From: Planctomycetota bacterium
Lineage (GTDB): Bacteria > Planctomycetota > UBA1135 > GCA-002686595
DNA length: 64,000 nt
Direction of reading: 5' to 3'
NCBI GenBank assembly: GCA_022446815.1
Contig: JAKVCD010000005.1
Coordinates: 2,522 to 66,521 of the forward strand
In this document: piece after piece, positions 60,908-64,000 of the stretch
How positions within the stretch are numbered: the first letter of the stretch is position 1
Layout of the letters: every line of letters starts with the position of its first letter
Position numbers and translations under genes: made by a program
Notes under the pieces: model-generated
The model's database searches: none
What the model saw: only the letters and a program-made list of their open reading frames with translations
What the model was told of the DNA's origin: nothing

Positions 60908-61843
60908 TCAAGCGAGGGCGCGCTCGATGACGCCGAGGGTCTTCTCGAGGCCTTCTCGAGCGACACCTAGAGGCTCGCGCTCCCAGTAGGAGGGGTTGTA
61001 GAGCTCGAGTGAGATACAGCGCTCAAAGCCGATGTCCCTGAGGTCTCGGAGGGACTTCTCTAGCGGCAAGATGCCGTCGCCGGGGAAGACCCTGTGCGAG
61101 TCCTTGAGCTCTCCCATAGGAGGTGACGCGGGGGCGTCGTTGAACTGGAAGATGGCGATCGCGTCCCCGTCCATGTGACCGAGCCCCTCGAAGCCAGAGC
61201 CGCCGATGTGCATGTGGAAGACATCAGGGATGACGCGCGCCTCGGGGTGCTGGGACTGGATCGCGATGTCCATCGCCTGCGAGAGGCGCTTGCAGCCCTC
61301 GAGAAAATCGACGAAGACGAGGCCGGGAACGATGCCGTAGTCGTTGATCCCGATCTCAAGGAGGTCGTGGTAGCGCTCTGCGACCCAGACGCGGTCGAAC
61401 TCGGCCGCGGGTCTGGCAGGCCCAGGGATCACTTGAGCTTGCTCTGAGCCGACGGCTGAGAACATGCGCAGGCGCTCACGAGTGTGGGGGAGCTGCGCCT
61501 CCCAAGCGCCTCTCGTCGCGGGGATCGCGTCCCAGAGACCGATGACGCTAGGGACAAAGAGCCCGGCGTCTCGGATCTTCATCCCTAGGTCTTTGAGGTC
61601 GCCGCCTGCTCGCTCGTAGTCTCGAAGCTCACCGTCCCAAGGCTCGATAGCGTCGAAGCCCGCTGCTGCCGCGACCTCGATCTTCTTCTCGAGGGTCTGT
61701 GGCCGGAGGGTCGCCGTGTCCATACAGATCGGCCACGGGCTGCGACCTCCCTGGTAGCTTGGGCGCTGCTTGAGGCTCGCGCAGGCGGCGGCTGCGCCGC
61801 CTGCGGCTCCACCTAGGAGGAGCTCTCTGCGGGTGGCTCTCAC
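60908..61843 (-). CDS. Sugar phosphate isomerase/epimerase-like TIM-barrel protein, exported
   Basis: A 311-residue protein. The N-terminus TRRELLLGGAAGGAAAACASL has a twin-arginine motif and a lipobox-like AAAC, so export by Tat and lipidation are likely. The TIM barrel (AP endonuclease 2 family) has EVAAAAGFDAIEPWDGELRDYE, the metal-binding-like VFVDFLEG, the HMHIGGSGFEG loop and GDGILPLEKSLRDL. Residues in xylose isomerase-like relatives bind two metals; here Glu, Asp and His candidates are present. It overlaps the OPA transporter gene by 4 bases. It may act on a transported sugar. Confidence 0.87.
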   Translation of the reverse strand: MRATRRELLLGGAAGGAAAACASLKQRPSYQGGRSPWPICMDTATLRPQTLEKKIEVAAAAGFDAIEPWDGELRDYERAGGDLKDLGMKIRDAGLFVPSVIGLWDAIPATRGAWEAQLPHTRERLRMFSAVGSEQAQVIPGPARPAAEFDRVWVAERYHDLLEIGINDYGIVPGLVFVDFLEGCKRLSQAMDIAIQSQHPEARVIPDVFHMHIGGSGFEGLGHMDGDAIAIFQFNDAPASPPMGELKDSHRVFPGDGILPLEKSLRDLRDIGFERCISLELYNPSYWEREPLGVAREGLEKTLGVIERALA

Positions 61844-63252
61844 GCCTTAGTCTCTGACTGCGCGGACCTCGGCTTGGCGTTCCAGATGCGGAGCGAGAGG
61901 AGGAACCCGATCACAGCCACGGGCAAGATGACGATGAGCCAGATGCGCCAGTTGGCCGGGTCTGCCTGTGCGTCCCCAGTGGGGAGCACGTATCCGAGGA
62001 GGATCGATTGGACCCCGAAGCCTAGGTAGACCATCCCGTCGATGAGGCCCACCGCGAGGCCCGCGTTCTTGCGTCCGCCGAAGTCCATGCTGGCTGTGCC
62101 AGAGAGCATGCCGTGGACGCCGATCACGCTCAGGATGCCGAACAACACCAGCACCCCCGCCAGCGGGGAGGCGATCATGGCGGCACCACCTGCGACGCTC
62201 ACCGTGGTGAGGGCGTAGAGGATGACCGCCGAGGGGCCCCGTCGAGACTGGAAGACACGGTCTGAGATCACGCCGGCGAAGACGCCGCCCAAGATCCCAG
62301 CGATGCAGAGGAAGACCCCCCAGTTTTCTGACAGCCAGCTCTGGCCGGTCTCCTTCGCGAAGATGAAGCCCCACTTCATGATGCCGCCACGGATGTATCC
62401 GCTGCAGGTCTCGATCAGGATGATCGTGAGGATGACGGGGTGGCTGATCATGCGCTTGGCCATCGCGGCCACTCCGATCCGCTCTCCCTCTTCGGAGAGC
62501 TTCGCATCGCCGGGGTCGAAGTCATCGTGTCCGGCGTCGCTCGGCTTGTCGAAGACCAAGAAGTAGTCGATCCCTGCGAAGAGCAAGAGGATCGCGGTCG
62601 GGGCGTAGAAGGCCCACTGCGCGCCGTAGGCGTCGGCGATGGGACCCCCCCAGTCATAGGCGAAGTAGAGGCCGAGTGAGATGAGGATGCCGAAGATCCC
62701 GCCGAAGGTGCCGCGCTCTTTCACGTGGAACCAGTGCGCGTTCACCTTCACGATGGAGACCGCGCCGAAGCTCTGGAAGTACATGTTGAGGGCGTAGAGG
62801 AAGCCGAAGGGGCCGACCAGGCTCCCCTCATAGCCAGAGTCGAGGACCCAACCCATTCCGAAGTTAGCCACCGCAGCACCGAGGGCGGCAGCGAGGATTG
62901 TCTTTCTCCCGCCGAAGCGGTCGGTCAAGGGGCCGTTGATGAGGAAGGCCACCGCGTAGGTCGTCGTGCCGATCACTGTGATCAGGCCGAGGTCTGCCTT
63001 CGTCATGAGGGCAAGCCCCGTCTCCGGGTCCGTCATCGTCTTCGCGACGTTGATGTTGTACCGACCCATGTAGAGGAAGGCATACGTGAGGCCGAGCGGG
63101 AGCCAGTTCATGACCCGGCGCCGCCTATAGGCGGTGGAGTGAGTCACGTCACTCTTCGGGAGCACGTAAAGGACGATGGAGATCGCCACGAGGAGGAGGG
63201 CGATCGGCCAGAACTTTTCGAGCCAGGGGGGGAGCGCGGCGAGGGTATGCAT
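61840..63252 (-). CDS. OPA-family MFS transporter (GlpT/UhpT-like)
   Basis: A 470-residue membrane protein with about 12 helices. The motif YAFLYMGRYNINVAK in helix 1-2, DRFGGRK, and MKWGFIFAKETG are typical of the organophosphate:phosphate antiporter family that takes up glycerol 3-phosphate or sugar phosphates. The C-terminal half contains SDRVFQSRRGPSAV and SMDFGGRKNAGLAVGLIDG. It is translated ahead of the exported isomerase-like protein with a 4-base overlap, so the pair probably handles one substrate. Substrate identity is unknown. Confidence 0.9.
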   Translation of the reverse strand: MHTLAALPPWLEKFWPIALLLVAISIVLYVLPKSDVTHSTAYRRRRVMNWLPLGLTYAFLYMGRYNINVAKTMTDPETGLALMTKADLGLITVIGTTTYAVAFLINGPLTDRFGGRKTILAAALGAAVANFGMGWVLDSGYEGSLVGPFGFLYALNMYFQSFGAVSIVKVNAHWFHVKERGTFGGIFGILISLGLYFAYDWGGPIADAYGAQWAFYAPTAILLLFAGIDYFLVFDKPSDAGHDDFDPGDAKLSEEGERIGVAAMAKRMISHPVILTIILIETCSGYIRGGIMKWGFIFAKETGQSWLSENWGVFLCIAGILGGVFAGVISDRVFQSRRGPSAVILYALTTVSVAGGAAMIASPLAGVLVLFGILSVIGVHGMLSGTASMDFGGRKNAGLAVGLIDGMVYLGFGVQSILLGYVLPTGDAQADPANWRIWLIVILPVAVIGFLLSLRIWNAKPRSAQSETKA

Positions 63253-63297
63253 GGGGTGTCCTTTGAGCGGGGGTGCGGTGCCCGTTATCCTGCCCGA

Positions 63298-64000
63298 ATG
63301 TTACGCGCCGTGCATGAATCTGTTCGAGAGGTCTCGGAGAGGGGCGCTCTGCCGGTCCTCGTCTTCGACCTAGACTCGACCCTCTTCTCGACCTGCCCCC
63401 GTAATCTGAAGATCCTCGAGGACTTCGTCACAGCTCGCGGAGAGGAGCACCCTCTCCTAAAGGAGATCTGGCCCACCCTCACCGAGGAGGACATGGGCTG
63501 GAACGTCCATGAGAGCCTCCAGGAGCGCGGGGTCGAGGATGAGGAGCTCCTCGCAGACCTCCGCAAGTTTTGGGCCGCGCGCTTCTTCACGGACGATTTC
63601 TGCGAGATCGACACCCCCGTCCCGGGCGCGCCAGAGTTCGTCTCGGCCTGCCACGACGCCGGCGCCTTCATCTACTACCTCACGGGGCGGCACGTGCACG
63701 GGATGGAGAAGGGCACCGTGAACGGCCTCGTGAAGCACGGCTTCCCGCTCTTCACGGGGAAGGCTACCTGCCAGCTGAAGCCTGACTTCTACGCCAACGA
63801 TAAGGAGTTCAAGACCGCCGCTCTCGACGCGGTCCGCTCCCTAGATGGCGAGGTCGTCGCGACCTTCGAGAACGAGCCTGGGAACGCGAACCTCTTCATG
63901 CGGGCCTTCCCAGAGGCCAAGCACTACCTCCTCGACACCGTCCACTCGCCAGAGGCTGAGGCGCCCGACCCCTCCCTCATCGTGATGGACGACTTCACGA
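63298..64000 (+). CDS. HAD-family hydrolase, 3'-truncated by the window end
   Basis: The frame opens at ATG 63298 and stays open to the last base (234 codons). Motif I is FDLDSTLF (D24, D26), followed by a helical cap and motif II YYLTGR, with ATFENEP near residue 195. The D-x-D-x-[T/V] of HAD phosphatases is intact. The C-terminal part past the window could carry more. The family hydrolyses phosphate or phosphonate esters; substrate unknown. It is divergent from the OPA transporter gene, 45 bases apart. Confidence 0.82.
   Translation, partial: MLRAVHESVREVSERGALPVLVFDLDSTLFSTCPRNLKILEDFVTARGEEHPLLKEIWPTLTEEDMGWNVHESLQERGVEDEELLADLRKFWAARFFTDDFCEIDTPVPGAPEFVSACHDAGAFIYYLTGRHVHGMEKGTVNGLVKHGFPLFTGKATCQLKPDFYANDKEFKTAALDAVRSLDGEVVATFENEPGNANLFMRAFPEAKHYLLDTVHSPEAEAPDPSLIVMDDFT

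Overview
The window is GC-rich (low 60s % by eye) bacterial chromosome with dense, mostly single-copy genes. It has no rRNA, no convincing tRNA, no CRISPR array and no insertion sequence. The gene content points to a planctomycete-like bacterium. The clues are an ECF sigma factor of the type expanded in Planctomycetota, a formylglycine sulfatase lipoprotein, a CRTAC1/UnbV-type FG-GAP protein coupled to a TPR protein, a secreted nuclease ending in a Trp/Cys-rich C-terminal domain I associate with planctomycete secreted proteins, and many starts without a Shine-Dalgarno sequence. This placement is inference; no marker gene was compared.

Layout. 1-8.4 kb: the end of an AlkB-type demethylase, a four-gene Gld-like ABC export operon (minus), a DUF481 outer-membrane protein followed by a ZIP-permease fusion, and fabI. 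8.5-17.3 kb: a sigma-like protein with a degenerate NtrC-type regulator, a secreted EEP nuclease, a double cyclophilin lipoprotein, and queA. 17.3-23 kb: thiE, a decayed secreted-protein gene, the FG-GAP/TPR pair, a small zinc-ribbon protein, and queG. 23-30.6 kb: an ECF sigma/anti-sigma-TPR/secreted protein operon closed by a terminator, a stand-alone FliK-like/FhlB-like pair, pepN and a methyltransferase. 30.7-38.4 kb: pdxA, a B12-binding radical SAM protein with a structured leader, glpK, a second ECF sigma factor, a HEAT-vWA protein and rhaM.

38.4-52.7 kb: a secreted protein with a degenerate peptidase motif, a MORN lipoprotein coupled to an M23-like membrane protein, fusA with a clear promoter, a propeller-like protein and a DJ-1-like protein, tex with an acidic insertion, a membrane protein, ptsI behind a structured leader, and a four-repeat Myb/SANT-like protein. 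52.7-58 kb: dnaE2 and a Y-family polymerase gene, each preceded by the same 19-bp palindrome, apparently a damage-inducible translesion module. 58-64 kb: a sulfatase divergent from a porin-like gene, then a sugar isomerase/epimerase-like protein overlapping an OPA-type transporter gene, and the start of a HAD hydrolase.

The strongest leads are the shared operator of the two translesion polymerases, combined with unusual active-site residues in the Y-family enzyme; the ZIP-SO_0444 permease fusion; the four-repeat Myb/SANT-like protein; the GAFTGA-less enhancer-binding-like protein; and structured leaders upstream of the radical SAM, tex, ptsI and fusA genes. No complete new defence or mobile system is evident.
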